The notes beneath the pieces are model-generated. The model was not told the origin of the DNA. It saw only the letters and a program-made list of their open reading frames with translations, and ran no database searches. A program made the position numbers and the translations under genes. A stretch of DNA of 64,000 nucleotides, taken from the NCBI RefSeq assembly GCF_017114985.1, contig NZ_JABXKP010000054.1, positions 16,576 to 80,575 on the forward strand, written 5' to 3'. Shown here in pieces: positions 43,302 to 51,204 of this stretch (positions are counted from its first letter, which is position 1; each line of letters starts with the position of its first letter). Source of the DNA: Nostoc sp. JL33 (GTDB lineage: Bacteria; Cyanobacteriota; Cyanobacteriia; Cyanobacteriales; Nostocaceae).

Positions 43302-43837
43302 TAAACCTTACCCAACAGGCATTCAATTTCATCTTCCCAGGCAAAAGTTGCTTTTACCCAAGCAGCACTAGTTGAGCTTTCATCTAAAAAAAGAATATAG
43401 CGGTACACCCATTGGCAGCGATGAGCAGCGTAGCAGAGGTAATAGCCAATTAATGTTCCCCACTCAGTAGCACCATCAATGGGAGTTAGGCGAACTCTAT
43501 CCCCAATAGCATAGTACGGTGATAAGGTTTCTGATAGATTAGGAAGCTGCAAGGATTGAGGATATTCCAATGTGATGGGCGCGGTAAAGGCATCAACTAA
43601 ATATGCGGTACGAATGCTATGAAGATAATTGCTGACAAGTTCAAAGTTAATCGCTTGTAGTGACTGTTTTATCAGTAAGGCAGCAATTAAACTAGACTCG
43701 GATTCAGTGAGGATAGGATATATCTGTTTTAGTGTTTCTAATAAATTGGTGAGCGCATAATCCTCCATCGCTTGAGAATAGCCTTTTTGATAAGCCAACT
43801 CAATTCCAGTTGAGGTACGTCTTGGTGTTTGAGTCAT
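43301..43837 (-). CDS. Hypothetical protein
   Basis: From ATG 43837 the protein has 178 residues. The first half is helical (GIELAYQKGYSQAMEDYALT); the second half has an SH3-like stretch (YYAIGDRVRLTPIDGATEWG, then TLIGYYLCYAAHRCQWVYRY) that could be a small beta barrel. It is coupled to the helix-turn-helix gene downstream. An ATG eight codons earlier is possible. Function unknown. Confidence 0.6.
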   Translation of the reverse strand: MTQTPRRTSTGIELAYQKGYSQAMEDYALTNLLETLKQIYPILTESESSLIAALLIKQSLQAINFELVSNYLHSIRTAYLVDAFTAPITLEYPQSLQLPNLSETLSPYYAIGDRVRLTPIDGATEWGTLIGYYLCYAAHRCQWVYRYILFLDESSTSAAWVKATFAWEDEIECLLGKV

Positions 43838-43885
43838 CTTGTTATTTGAATGCGAATGCACATAGATAGTTACCGCGACTATTGC

Positions 43886-44392
43886 TTATTTTGTTAATTT
43901 GTCTTGTGGCTGGATCACAGAGTTATCTGGCTGATTTATCAATCTTCCAGCAATTACCCCCACTCCTAAAACCCCGATCATGCTAAAAATGATTAACTTA
44001 ATTGGCAAATCACTAAGGCTCAAGACATGAAGCGATCTCTTTTCAAACTCCCAGTTAACCATCAAAAATTGCACTGGATTAAAATCAAACCACTCTTGGC
44101 TTTTAATTAAGTCAACATTACATCGGCTAAATTTTTGATGCAATTCGCTCTCTACCTCTGCCATATCCTCTACGTAAATAGTCTTGAGGATTTTGACATT
44201 ACAAGGCGGTTGATTACGATGAAAATTATCAAGTCTAGCTTCGGGATTTCTGGATAATCCAATTTTACATCTACGCAACCACGCGCCAGGGATTAAGCCG
44301 TGATACCCCTCTGCCTCCATTAAATAAATAAATCCCGACTCATGGTCATTTTTGGGCTGATAGACAATTGTCGAAATCTCATCAAGATTCAT
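43886..44392 (-). CDS. T5orf172 (GIY-YIG-like) protein with C-terminal TM helix
   Basis: A 168-residue protein. Residues about 20-105 form a T5orf172/GIY-YIG-type domain (GFIYLMEAEGYHG, then RCKIGLSRNPEARL, ESELHQKFS, SQEWFDF). A single hydrophobic helix (LPIKLIIFSMIGVLGVGVIA) lies at about 128-148 with a short polar tail. T5orf172 domains are DNA-binding or nuclease modules; a membrane anchor on one is unusual. It starts 4 bp after the large ATPase gene ends and is the next gene of that operon. Confidence 0.75.
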   Translation of the reverse strand: MNLDEISTIVYQPKNDHESGFIYLMEAEGYHGLIPGAWLRRCKIGLSRNPEARLDNFHRNQPPCNVKILKTIYVEDMAEVESELHQKFSRCNVDLIKSQEWFDFNPVQFLMVNWEFEKRSLHVLSLSDLPIKLIIFSMIGVLGVGVIAGRLINQPDNSVIQPQDKLTK

Positions 44393-44396
44393 GGAT

Positions 44397-46568
44397 TTAT
44401 TTCCAGATTATTTTATTGCTAACTGTGCGTTTTTTACAGTCTAAGCAGCGATATCTATCATCGTTCTGTAGCTTTAAACTTGCGCTCCCACAGTGGGGAC
44501 AGTGGGGAATTGTGCCAGATTGGTGGCTACCCCCTACTGTCGAAATTGGTGGCAACACTGCCATTGTGCCAGTGCTTGCTGTGAAAGGCTTTTGGCTTTC
44601 GCTTCCCAGTCCGTTACCAATCGTGCCAGGGGACAAGGCAAGCCTTGCCAGTCGCTTTGTCTCCTCTATTTCTTGATAGTTGAAACTAACTCTATCGAGA
44701 TTAGGTAAAAAATAAAGCTTGGGTGAGCGAGAATCGACTACTAAAGCTACTCTCAATAATCTGGCATCGTCGGTAACTAACTCATTTTTATGGTCAATGT
44801 ATTCTTCGATAGCGTCTAAATTGCGAGTCAACTTCGCCAAGTTAGAGTCGCTGTTTTTCCCTTTTCCGTAGGTATTTAGGTAATGTCTAATCTTGGAAAT
44901 GCCAATGATTATCTCGGTGAACAATGACCTATCATCATTGGTAAAACCAGGGATTTGTTTAGTCATAACGGACTGCCCAGACACAATCCAACCGATGTTA
45001 TTGTGTCCAAACTGTTTCAGGATCTTCTTTAGGTTTTCCCCTGCTTTATATGGCTCACTACAGGAATTCAGAGTGTTATCAAGTTCATCCCATGCCCAAA
45101 TCTGGAAAAAGCTAGCAGCAAATGTGGGATTTTTAACTCTGAAATTCCCGTCATCCAAACAATCATCAAAAGACTTAATTGCGGCTGTTGTATCGCCATA
45201 CTTAAGGAAATGCTCTAATGGATAATTGCTATCTTTGAGTGAACCAACAGCACCGGGATAGCTGACTGTAACGAGAGTGTGAGGTACTTTCTCACCCTTC
45301 CCGGTATTGCCGCGAGTGCATCCAGCTTTGACAATTTCGCTAATCATTACCGCAGTGGTTGGGGTTTTACCCACACCTGGATCTGCTATCAGCCGATAGC
45401 GGATAGGATGAGACGTAACGTAGTTAATAAATTCATCGGGAGTTCCGACCATCAATTTAATTTCGTCTGTTTTGATAGCTGGCTCCATCCGGTAACTAAC
45501 CACAATACAGTCGGTTATTTCCAGCTTACGAACAGACGTAATTTTGAATATTCCCAGCTTTTTAGCAATGCTCTGAGATTGCCTCTTAATCGCCTCTACA
45601 ACCGCATTTGCATCAACAGAGCGGGAATAACCATAACCCACGTCTACAACACCGTCAGGCTTTATCTGAAAGCCTTTAACGCTTAAAGCCAGCGTGATAT
45701 CAAGAAACAGGGTACGCGCTATTTCGTTAGCAATTTTCCCATTGATATCAAAACCAAATTCCCCATACAGAGGTTCTGCTAAATCACCCTGTAATTGCTG
45801 CTGTAACTGTGCTACACGCTCATTAAGTAATTCTATTTGGCTAAGATAATTTTGTTGTTCTTCGGAAATTGCTTTGCTGACTTCATCCAAATTATTGTTG
45901 TAGCTACTCGCTAAACTCTTGATAATTTGAGCTTTACTCTGATGACCATGCGCGACTTTCTCGCCCCAGTTTTGCAGTCGTCTGAATAACTGCATAGTTT
46001 CACCAGTTATCGCGTCATGCTCATCATAAATTTTCTGCAATTCCTGAGATTTAGCAACCTGGAAACGTTGATTAGCCTCAGTTTCTACTTGATTTTTAAA
46101 GCTAAGTTCCCATTGCTCAGTTTCACTTTCTAGATATTCAATGCGTTGTTTATCTTGCTGTGATTGGGCAAACGCTTGATTTAACTTGGCTTGCAGTTGG
46201 GCAATTAAACCCGTGTTTTCTAGTTTGTTGTGACCTAATGAGTTTATGGTATTTCTCGCTTCCTTAAGCTCATCCTTCAGGGATTCTAATTGGCTATTCA
46301 CACTGGCTAGCCTGGATTTACAGTTGTCAAACTCCCTGATGACTTTATGTAATGTCTTACCTGCTTCTTCGTTCTTACTTTCGGCATCGTTTAATAGTCG
46401 CTGCGATTTAGTATCCGCAACAAAGTAAGTGATGAAACTCGCTGGTAATGCTCCCATACCAAGCATAGATATTATTTTGGCTATGTCGTTGGCAAACCCT
46501 CCAGAAGTAATTGCCAACCCAGCGCAAAACCCAAATACACCCAATCCCAAACTGTGTATTGCTTTCAT
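44397..46568 (-). CDS. Plasmid ATPase: TM segments, coiled coil, P-loop, zinc ribbon
   Basis: A 723-residue protein. Residues about 5-50 are two hydrophobic segments, about 55-260 a long coiled coil, and about 265-400 a region ending in the P-loop ADPGVGKT (395-402). WAWDELDN (about 487) serves as Walker B and IGWIVSGQS as a sensor. The C-terminus (about 685-715) is a zinc ribbon with CPHCGSASLKL and YRCLDCKK, of the kind found in IS1-type InsA proteins. A membrane-anchored ATPase with a DNA-binding ribbon could serve conjugation, segregation or defence; I cannot decide which. Confidence 0.7.
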   Translation of the reverse strand: MKAIHSLGLGVFGFCAGLAITSGGFANDIAKIISMLGMGALPASFITYFVADTKSQRLLNDAESKNEEAGKTLHKVIREFDNCKSRLASVNSQLESLKDELKEARNTINSLGHNKLENTGLIAQLQAKLNQAFAQSQQDKQRIEYLESETEQWELSFKNQVETEANQRFQVAKSQELQKIYDEHDAITGETMQLFRRLQNWGEKVAHGHQSKAQIIKSLASSYNNNLDEVSKAISEEQQNYLSQIELLNERVAQLQQQLQGDLAEPLYGEFGFDINGKIANEIARTLFLDITLALSVKGFQIKPDGVVDVGYGYSRSVDANAVVEAIKRQSQSIAKKLGIFKITSVRKLEITDCIVVSYRMEPAIKTDEIKLMVGTPDEFINYVTSHPIRYRLIADPGVGKTPTTAVMISEIVKAGCTRGNTGKGEKVPHTLVTVSYPGAVGSLKDSNYPLEHFLKYGDTTAAIKSFDDCLDDGNFRVKNPTFAASFFQIWAWDELDNTLNSCSEPYKAGENLKKILKQFGHNNIGWIVSGQSVMTKQIPGFTNDDRSLFTEIIIGISKIRHYLNTYGKGKNSDSNLAKLTRNLDAIEEYIDHKNELVTDDARLLRVALVVDSRSPKLYFLPNLDRVSFNYQEIEETKRLARLALSPGTIGNGLGSESQKPFTASTGTMAVLPPISTVGGSHQSGTIPHCPHCGSASLKLQNDDRYRCLDCKKRTVSNKIIWK

Positions 46569-46577
46569 CGCAGCTAT

Positions 46578-46874
46578 TTAAATCCGTTCAGTATCTAAAT
46601 TTCTTTTTTGCTCAATGGATATATAGCCTTGCTCATAAAGCTCTTGCAGTGTATATCCCTCCCAAATCATTTGAGCAATAGTTTCTGGGTCAAGCGGTCG
46701 AACTCTTTGTCTCTTTAATTCCTCGGCACAATAAGGTGAAGTTGCTCCCCCTTCCTGTATCTCCTCTTTTTCACAATCAGTTAACTTCTTTTTCTTCTCC
46801 GCTAAAACAGAATTTACTTTAAGTACTGTGCCAAGAACTGTTAAAACCAGCAGAGTTGCGGTGAATGTCTTCAT
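46578..46874 (-). CDS. Small exported hypothetical protein
   Basis: A 98-residue protein with an N-terminal signal peptide or anchor (MKTFTATLLVLTVLGTVLKV, ending SVLA) and a charged rest with two cysteines (DCEKEEIQEGG, SPYCAEELKRQ). The ending TIAQMIWEGYTLQELYEQGY looks like a small helical motif. Its ATG overlaps the upstream stop (ATGA), so it is translationally coupled. A surface or periplasmic role in the plasmid operon is plausible. Confidence 0.65.
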   Translation of the reverse strand: MKTFTATLLVLTVLGTVLKVNSVLAEKKKKLTDCEKEEIQEGGATSPYCAEELKRQRVRPLDPETIAQMIWEGYTLQELYEQGYISIEQKRNLDTERI

Positions 46875-47545
46875 TCTTTCACCTCTAGATAATCACCCAA
46901 CTGTGCTTTAAAACTTGCCAAGTTTCCTTGTGACTCAACAGTTTTGAACCGCAACTCTTCAGCTTTTATTTGTGCTTGTAACAACTTTTGATTTAGTTCA
47001 TCTTTGCTGTAAACAGAGATATTCGTATTGGCAATAGTCTTAACTTGGCTGACATCTAAGGAAACTGACTTCTGGGTAGTTACTTCTTTTTGATTTAAAT
47101 AATCAATATAGTTACCTTTGGTTTTCTCGATCTCAGTAGCAGCCTGAATACCAGCGCCAAAAGCCCTTGAATGTTTAGAAACTACAGCAAATTTCTCCCG
47201 TGTCAGGTCTAGCGCGGCTCCCGTTAGTTTCAACGCTCTTGTAGAACCTTCGTAAATTTTCATCCCCTTATCAAACTGACTTTGAGTTGCCTGGGGAAGG
47301 CTTTCGGGAGGATTCAAAGGGTCATTTACTCGGTAATCTTCTGGCTTAAAAGGTGGCAGCATTGCCGGGATTAGATCCGGCGTGACGGTCATTAAGCCAG
47401 GAATACGGGTATCTATGGGAATTGTGCTAGATGTGGCAGAAGTGGGAGACATGGAGTTATTGCTAGATGACCCGTTTCTCTTGCCTCCCGCCAATTTTTG
47501 CGCTACAGTTTCGGCAGCTAATTTTGTCGTGTCGATTTTAGCCAT
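46871..47545 (-). CDS. Hypothetical plasmid operon protein
   Basis: A 224-residue protein. The N-terminus is Ser/Thr/Pro-rich and probably disordered; the centre (SQFDKGMKIYEGSTRALKLT to GAGIQAATEIEKTKGNYIDY) and C-terminus are helical with coiled-coil character (DELNQKLLQAQIKAEELRFK). It is coupled to both neighbours (ATGA to the next gene and an 8-bp overlap with the previous one). No family is recognised. Confidence 0.65.
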   Translation of the reverse strand: MAKIDTTKLAAETVAQKLAGGKRNGSSSNNSMSPTSATSSTIPIDTRIPGLMTVTPDLIPAMLPPFKPEDYRVNDPLNPPESLPQATQSQFDKGMKIYEGSTRALKLTGAALDLTREKFAVVSKHSRAFGAGIQAATEIEKTKGNYIDYLNQKEVTTQKSVSLDVSQVKTIANTNISVYSKDELNQKLLQAQIKAEELRFKTVESQGNLASFKAQLGDYLEVKE

Positions 47546-47768
47546 TGTTGAAGAACTTTCTGGTATTTAGTAGGGATTGGTATTTAATTTGCAATTGTTG
47601 AAATGCTCGGTCTATTTCGGTAAACTCCGACGCCAGTTGCTCGTCTAAGTCATATTTTTTCAGGACTTGTTTTAACTCCGTCTCATCCGTCTTCGCATCC
47701 TGAATTTGGTTATTTAAGTCATCTTGCATGGTAGTATTGACGGGTATCTGATGCCTGAAAGGTCTCAT
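47538..47768 (-). CDS. Small coiled-coil hypothetical protein
   Basis: A 76-residue protein (TMQDDLNNQIQDAKTDETEL...) that is almost wholly helical and acidic-basic, consistent with a short coiled coil. The end overlaps the next gene by 8 bp. ATG 47768 is listed; ATG 47729 is an alternative that begins at MQDDLNN. Function unknown. Confidence 0.6.
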   Translation of the reverse strand: MRPFRHQIPVNTTMQDDLNNQIQDAKTDETELKQVLKKYDLDEQLASEFTEIDRAFQQLQIKYQSLLNTRKFFNNG

Positions 47769-47795
47769 TACTTTTGAGAGCTTTAATATCTCGCT

Positions 47796-48026
47796 TTATT
47801 CTGCAAAACCTTCAAATTTAGGTAATTCTGAGTTATTAGCCGCAGCCCATTTCAGATAATTAAAATATTGCTTAACGTCACCAAGAGCTACATCGCAATC
47901 AAAACGCAAACCTTTAAATTCTGGATGTTGGCGGATTCGCCCAAGTAATTCTTGCGCTTGAGAAACTAATTCTGGCAAGGAATGACCGCTTATCTCTGGT
48001 TGAATTCCGAGAATTATACTTGTCAT
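47796..48026 (-). CDS. Small hypothetical protein
   Basis: A 76-residue acidic protein (MTSIILGIQPEISGHSLPEL...KFEGFAE). It has one cysteine and an aromatic patch (VKQYFNYLKWAAANN). It sits in the middle of the minus-strand plasmid operon, 27 bp from its downstream neighbour. No family is recognised. Confidence 0.6.
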   Translation of the reverse strand: MTSIILGIQPEISGHSLPELVSQAQELLGRIRQHPEFKGLRFDCDVALGDVKQYFNYLKWAAANNSELPKFEGFAE

Positions 48027-48093
48027 AAGCTGAATAATTTTTCTAGTAACCAGTTAGTGAAGTCCAAAGGAGATAACAGGATATTGATCGCTC

Positions 48094-48702
48094 TCACACG
48101 ATCAGCTTTTTTCCCAGTCCTGTGATGATTCCTTCAATCTCTAGAGTGAGGTCGTTTTCATCTGGGGTAATCTCCACAGGTTCTTTAGCCAAACTCGCTA
48201 AATCCCTAATCGTTCCTAAATATCCTTGCTTCTGATACTGCCAGCGCTGGTTGATGCTCTCTACTAATTCCGCATCTCGCACGGCCAAGTTATTTAGGAT
48301 CAGTTGATTTTTAACTTGGGCGATCGCATCCACCAATTCAATTTCTTGCCCTGCCTGCCGAGTTAACTGGTCTATTAGCGTCAGTTGAGTATGATTGCTT
48401 GGAGATTGGGTAGGGGCTGTTAGATGTTGCTGCTGTTGGGGCACAGAAAGGGCATTCTGTGGCTGTTCTGTGGTTGGCTCCGATGTTTCCTGTGGAGAAG
48501 CTTCGGGCAATTGTGGCTGGAAGTGGGAAGCGATCGCTTCTAAATCCGCTTCCGAAACTGCCTTTACAGTGTCGAAATCATCCGGGCGAACATGGCTTAA
48601 GGCCAGTCTTAAGCTTTGTTCTGTGGTCAAGTATTTTAGACAAGCATCATGAATGCTTACTGTGTCTTGTGCTGGCGCTGTGGTTCTCTTCCGTGTTGCC
48701 AT
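48094..48702 (-). CDS. Hypothetical plasmid operon protein
   Basis: A 202-residue protein. The N-terminal part has a helical motif (IHDACLKYLTTEQSLRLALS); the centre is Pro/Gln-rich (SVPQQQQHLTAPTQSPS); the C-terminus (ELVESINQRWQYQKQGYLGT) is helical and acidic. It starts 3 bp after the helix-turn-helix gene ends, so the two are coupled. Function unknown. Confidence 0.65.
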   Translation of the reverse strand: MATRKRTTAPAQDTVSIHDACLKYLTTEQSLRLALSHVRPDDFDTVKAVSEADLEAIASHFQPQLPEASPQETSEPTTEQPQNALSVPQQQQHLTAPTQSPSNHTQLTLIDQLTRQAGQEIELVDAIAQVKNQLILNNLAVRDAELVESINQRWQYQKQGYLGTIRDLASLAKEPVEITPDENDLTLEIEGIITGLGKKLIV

Positions 48703-48705
48703 GAT

Positions 48706-49074
48706 TTACGCTCCTTTATTTATACGGTTCACTTGCTGAAATGCTTGCTGATAGCGGTATCGGTTAAAATCTTGCTGATTTTTCAAGATGTACCCTTTGA
48801 CTCGTTCAGACCGTCTTAGCTGTGCCATCAGGCGACCAACACGACTCAAAACCCATGCTTGATATGGGGACAAGGGCGACTCCCGATCAAGACTTCCATC
48901 ATGTGTTTTGGGGTAGGCATTGCGGAAAGACTCTATTCGCCAAAACGCTATATTTTCCCAAGCGCAAAGGGTAGAACGAGCCACACCCAATAAATCAGCT
49001 AAATGTGTCTTGGTTGCTGGGAAGTCAATAAATAAATCTAAATTCGTGGAATCTTTGTGCCGTCTTGGTTTCAT
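48706..49074 (-). CDS. Helix-turn-helix protein heading the plasmid operon
   Basis: A 122-residue protein. The segment ATKTHLADLLGVARSTLCAW at about residues 20-39 is a helix-turn-helix, followed by basic helices (LSRVGRLMAQLRRSERVKGY). It is the first gene of a co-directional run of at least seven genes down to 43886, and probably regulates or initiates it. The divergent promoter region 49075-49347 separates it from the ribbon-helix-helix operon. Confidence 0.7.
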   Translation of the reverse strand: MKPRRHKDSTNLDLFIDFPATKTHLADLLGVARSTLCAWENIAFWRIESFRNAYPKTHDGSLDRESPLSPYQAWVLSRVGRLMAQLRRSERVKGYILKNQQDFNRYRYQQAFQQVNRINKGA

Positions 49075-49299
49075 CGGTTCGTACAGCTATAAATACAAAT
49101 CAATGGGTAATTAGCCAAATATCGATAGAGTAAACAGCGCTGCATAGTATCCAATCGCTGAACTCCAGTCTGTGTATAGCTCTCGAATACTCGTAGGACG
49201 CTAATTAGTCGTTTGTTGTTGATCGATTGAGCTTATGGTGTTAGCATAACCCTAACCACGTCAATAACGCAATACACCCATTTACCCTAATGACTTGAT

Positions 49300-49317
49300 T
49301 TATCCTTAAAGGGATAA
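49300..49317. promoter_or_regulatory. Inverted repeat TTATCC-n6-GGATAA
   Basis: It lies in the 273-bp divergent region between the minus-strand plasmid operon and the ribbon-helix-helix operon, 31 bp before the GTG at 49348. It is a candidate operator, perhaps for the ribbon-helix-helix protein itself. Confidence 0.45.
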
Positions 49318-49347
49318 TCAAAGGTATGTAAATGTGGTAAATCTGTT

Positions 49348-49533
49348 GTGACTGAAGAAAAGCAAGTAACTTACAAAATGTTTCTACCTGAATCGATGAG
49401 GGCTAGATTCAAGTCCATCTGCGCTCTCAAAGGTGTAAGCATGAACGAGGTTTTGCTTGAGCTAGTAAAAACTTGGATAACAGAAAACGAAGCCAACTCA
49501 TCTACAACTGATAAAGGCAAAGGAGCAGCATGA
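49348..49533 (+). CDS. Ribbon-helix-helix (CopG/ParG-like) protein
   Basis: A 61-residue protein with a GTG start. The body VTYKMFLPESMRARFKSICA, then LKGVSMNEVLLELVKTWI is a classic ribbon-helix-helix: one strand and two helices. It leads a three-gene operon with ATGA overlaps. Such proteins control plasmid copy number or partition and repress their own promoter; the adjacent inverted repeat fits. Confidence 0.78.
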   Translation: MTEEKQVTYKMFLPESMRARFKSICALKGVSMNEVLLELVKTWITENEANSSTTDKGKGAA

Positions 49534-49787
49534 GCAAAGCGCTAGGAGGAGCCTACGAAACAGAAAAACCAGAGGTATCGCCAAAGGCATTAGAAGCAGT
49601 AGAAAGTTTTACTACTGCACTAAATAACTTTAATTGGCGGGCTGACTATTTTAAATTTTGTGAAGTTCTGGGCTTTACACCAGATAACTATGCTGAAGAG
49701 AAATACCAGCAATTTCGAGAACTGGTTAGTTATCTAGACTGCTTTGATAAAGAGACGATCGCCAAAATGATTGAGGCAGGACAATGA
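49530..49787 (+). CDS. Small hypothetical protein
   Basis: An 85-residue acidic helical protein (ALEAVESFTTALNNFNWRAD...LVSYLDCFDKETIAKMIEAG). Its ATG overlaps the stop of the ribbon-helix-helix gene, and its own stop overlaps the next start (ATGA at each end). I do not recognise the family; it is probably part of a plasmid-maintenance operon. Confidence 0.65.
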   Translation: MSKALGGAYETEKPEVSPKALEAVESFTTALNNFNWRADYFKFCEVLGFTPDNYAEEKYQQFRELVSYLDCFDKETIAKMIEAGQ

Positions 49788-50179
49788 CTAACGCACAACG
49801 ATTAGACAATGTTGAAAATGAACTAGAAACTGTAAAACAGCTTCTAGTATCTACAGCCAGATACGCTGAATCAGCTAACAGTAGGCTTGACCGACTTGTT
49901 GAACGCCAAGACTTGACCCAAAGACAGCTTGACGGTTTAGCTGTAACCGTTCAATTTATGGGTGAGAAAGTTGATAACTTGGCTATCAAAATTGACAACT
50001 TTGTTGATACAACTACAGATTTTATCGAGACGACAAAAGCTAGAAATGGTGTATTAGATGGTGTGGTTCTCAGACTAGACGAAAATCAAGCCCGACTGGA
50101 GGCAAGTCAAGCATCAACTAACGCTGCTGTAGATAGGTTAGAAAGAATTTTAGAACAACTAATAAAGCGAAATGAATAA
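49784..50179 (+). CDS. Coiled-coil hypothetical protein
   Basis: A 131-residue protein made of heptad-like helices throughout (NVENELETVKQLLVSTARYA, LDGLAVTVQFMGEKVDNLAI, AAVDRLERILEQLIKRNE). It should form a long coiled coil, possibly trimeric. It is the last gene of the three-gene operon, coupled by ATGA. Similar proteins recur on cyanobacterial plasmids; role unknown. Confidence 0.65.
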   Translation: MTNAQRLDNVENELETVKQLLVSTARYAESANSRLDRLVERQDLTQRQLDGLAVTVQFMGEKVDNLAIKIDNFVDTTTDFIETTKARNGVLDGVVLRLDENQARLEASQASTNAAVDRLERILEQLIKRNE

Positions 50180-50191
50180 CAGGAAAACAAG

Positions 50192-50389
50192 TCTAGAGCC
50201 ACAAATTATTTGACCATAACGAGAAATCATTTGTCACCAATCTAAATCCTTCTGCATCGCCTATTCAATGGATTTCTACAACTTGATATCAGAAATCCTA
50301 AAAATTAGATGTCCTGATAGTAAAGCTTACAGAGATGAAAAACTTAATTTATAATTTGTCACTGCGGTCAAATAATTCGTCGCTCTACA
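50192..50389. mobile_element. MITE with Tn7/CAST-like ends, degenerate copy
   Basis: It is similar along its length to the copy at 62830-63028. Its ends are TCTAGAGCCACAAATTATTT and CAAATAATTCGTCGCTCTACA-like. No transposase is present. Left-end bases are more degenerate than in the second copy. Confidence 0.6.
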
Positions 50390-50573
50390 CAAGTATAATC
50401 GGATGTAGCTCGTATGATGCTCAGGAGGCACACATCACGAAACTGAAAATGTTATTGTAGCGATTTAGTTGAATTTCTCAGAGCGTAACTGGTTTCACAA
50501 GCTTATAGATTATCCGATGTTTGGCGACGTAGGTTATCTAAAAGTTTCCGAGGAAGTCCAGCCGCTCTGCTTT

Positions 50574-50676
50574 GGGAGCCGAAACTGCCCAAGTACTTTC
50601 TAAATAATAAGCCAAAAATCATTGTTTAGCAAAATCAAGATTATGATTTTGGCTTAGTTTTGGGCAGTCAGCTCCC
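50574..50676 (+). promoter_or_regulatory. Large nested inverted repeat in the replication-gene leader
   Basis: An outer pair (GGGAGCCGAAACTGCCCAA at 50574-50592 with TTGGGCAGTCAGCTCCC at 50660-50676) encloses an inner pair (GCCAAAAATCA at 50611-50621 with TGATTTTGGC at 50644-50653). It ends 24 bp before the first gene of the replication unit. It could be an attenuator, an antisense target or an origin structure. Confidence 0.5.
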
Positions 50677-50700
50677 GGATTTAGTACTGAGGAGCCGATT

Positions 50701-51204
50701 GTGAATCAAAAAACTAAAAAATCAACCCAAAATCGAGAATATGGGGTTTTTGCAAATTACCGCAACCCTGAAAAGCCTCACACGCCTTACTGGGCAATAG
50801 CTTCAGCTAGGTTGTGGGAGTTTACTGCTGCCTCACTAAAAATAGAAAAATTAAGGCGATCGCTGGAATCTGAGTTAAAAATCATTCCCAAATTGGGAAT
50901 TTTAATGGCTAGCAGCCAGGGCTGGAAATTCTTAGCCATCGTAAATTCAAAATCTAAAGGGGGTTTGTTAAACCTTCCAAAGCCTCAAAAGCCTTACTCA
51001 GAGATAGGTGTAGATAGGTTTAATGACTTTAGTATTGCAGCGCTAGAAATAGAGAAAAACCTTCATAACCCTTGTAGGAAGGGGACTTGGCTTAAGTTGT
51101 GTAAATTTAGGTGTAAACCACCAAAGTTAAAGCGATCGCTTTTGTGTGGGTTTAAAAAAATTTCCATTTTGGGAAATTTTGGTGGTTGGGAGGTGGCAGC
51201 ATGA
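50701..51204 (+). CDS. Hypothetical protein coupled to the replication gene
   Basis: A 167-residue basic protein with a GTG start. It is internally repetitive: FANYRNPEKPHTPYWAIASA and the region LPKPQKPYSEIGVDRFNDFS are alike. Its stop overlaps the ATG of the replication gene (ATGA), which argues for a translated leader that controls replication-protein synthesis. It contains the ATTCCCAAATTGGGAAT palindrome. Codon use looks less ordered than in true enzymes, so it may be a leader rather than a functional protein. Confidence 0.45.
   Translation: MNQKTKKSTQNREYGVFANYRNPEKPHTPYWAIASARLWEFTAASLKIEKLRRSLESELKIIPKLGILMASSQGWKFLAIVNSKSKGGLLNLPKPQKPYSEIGVDRFNDFSIAALEIEKNLHNPCRKGTWLKLCKFRCKPPKLKRSLLCGFKKISILGNFGGWEVAA
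50884..50900. promoter_or_regulatory. 17-bp palindrome ATTCCCAAATTGGGAAT (second copy)
   Basis: Identical to 28732-28748. This copy lies in the gene upstream of the replication protein. Confidence 0.4.
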
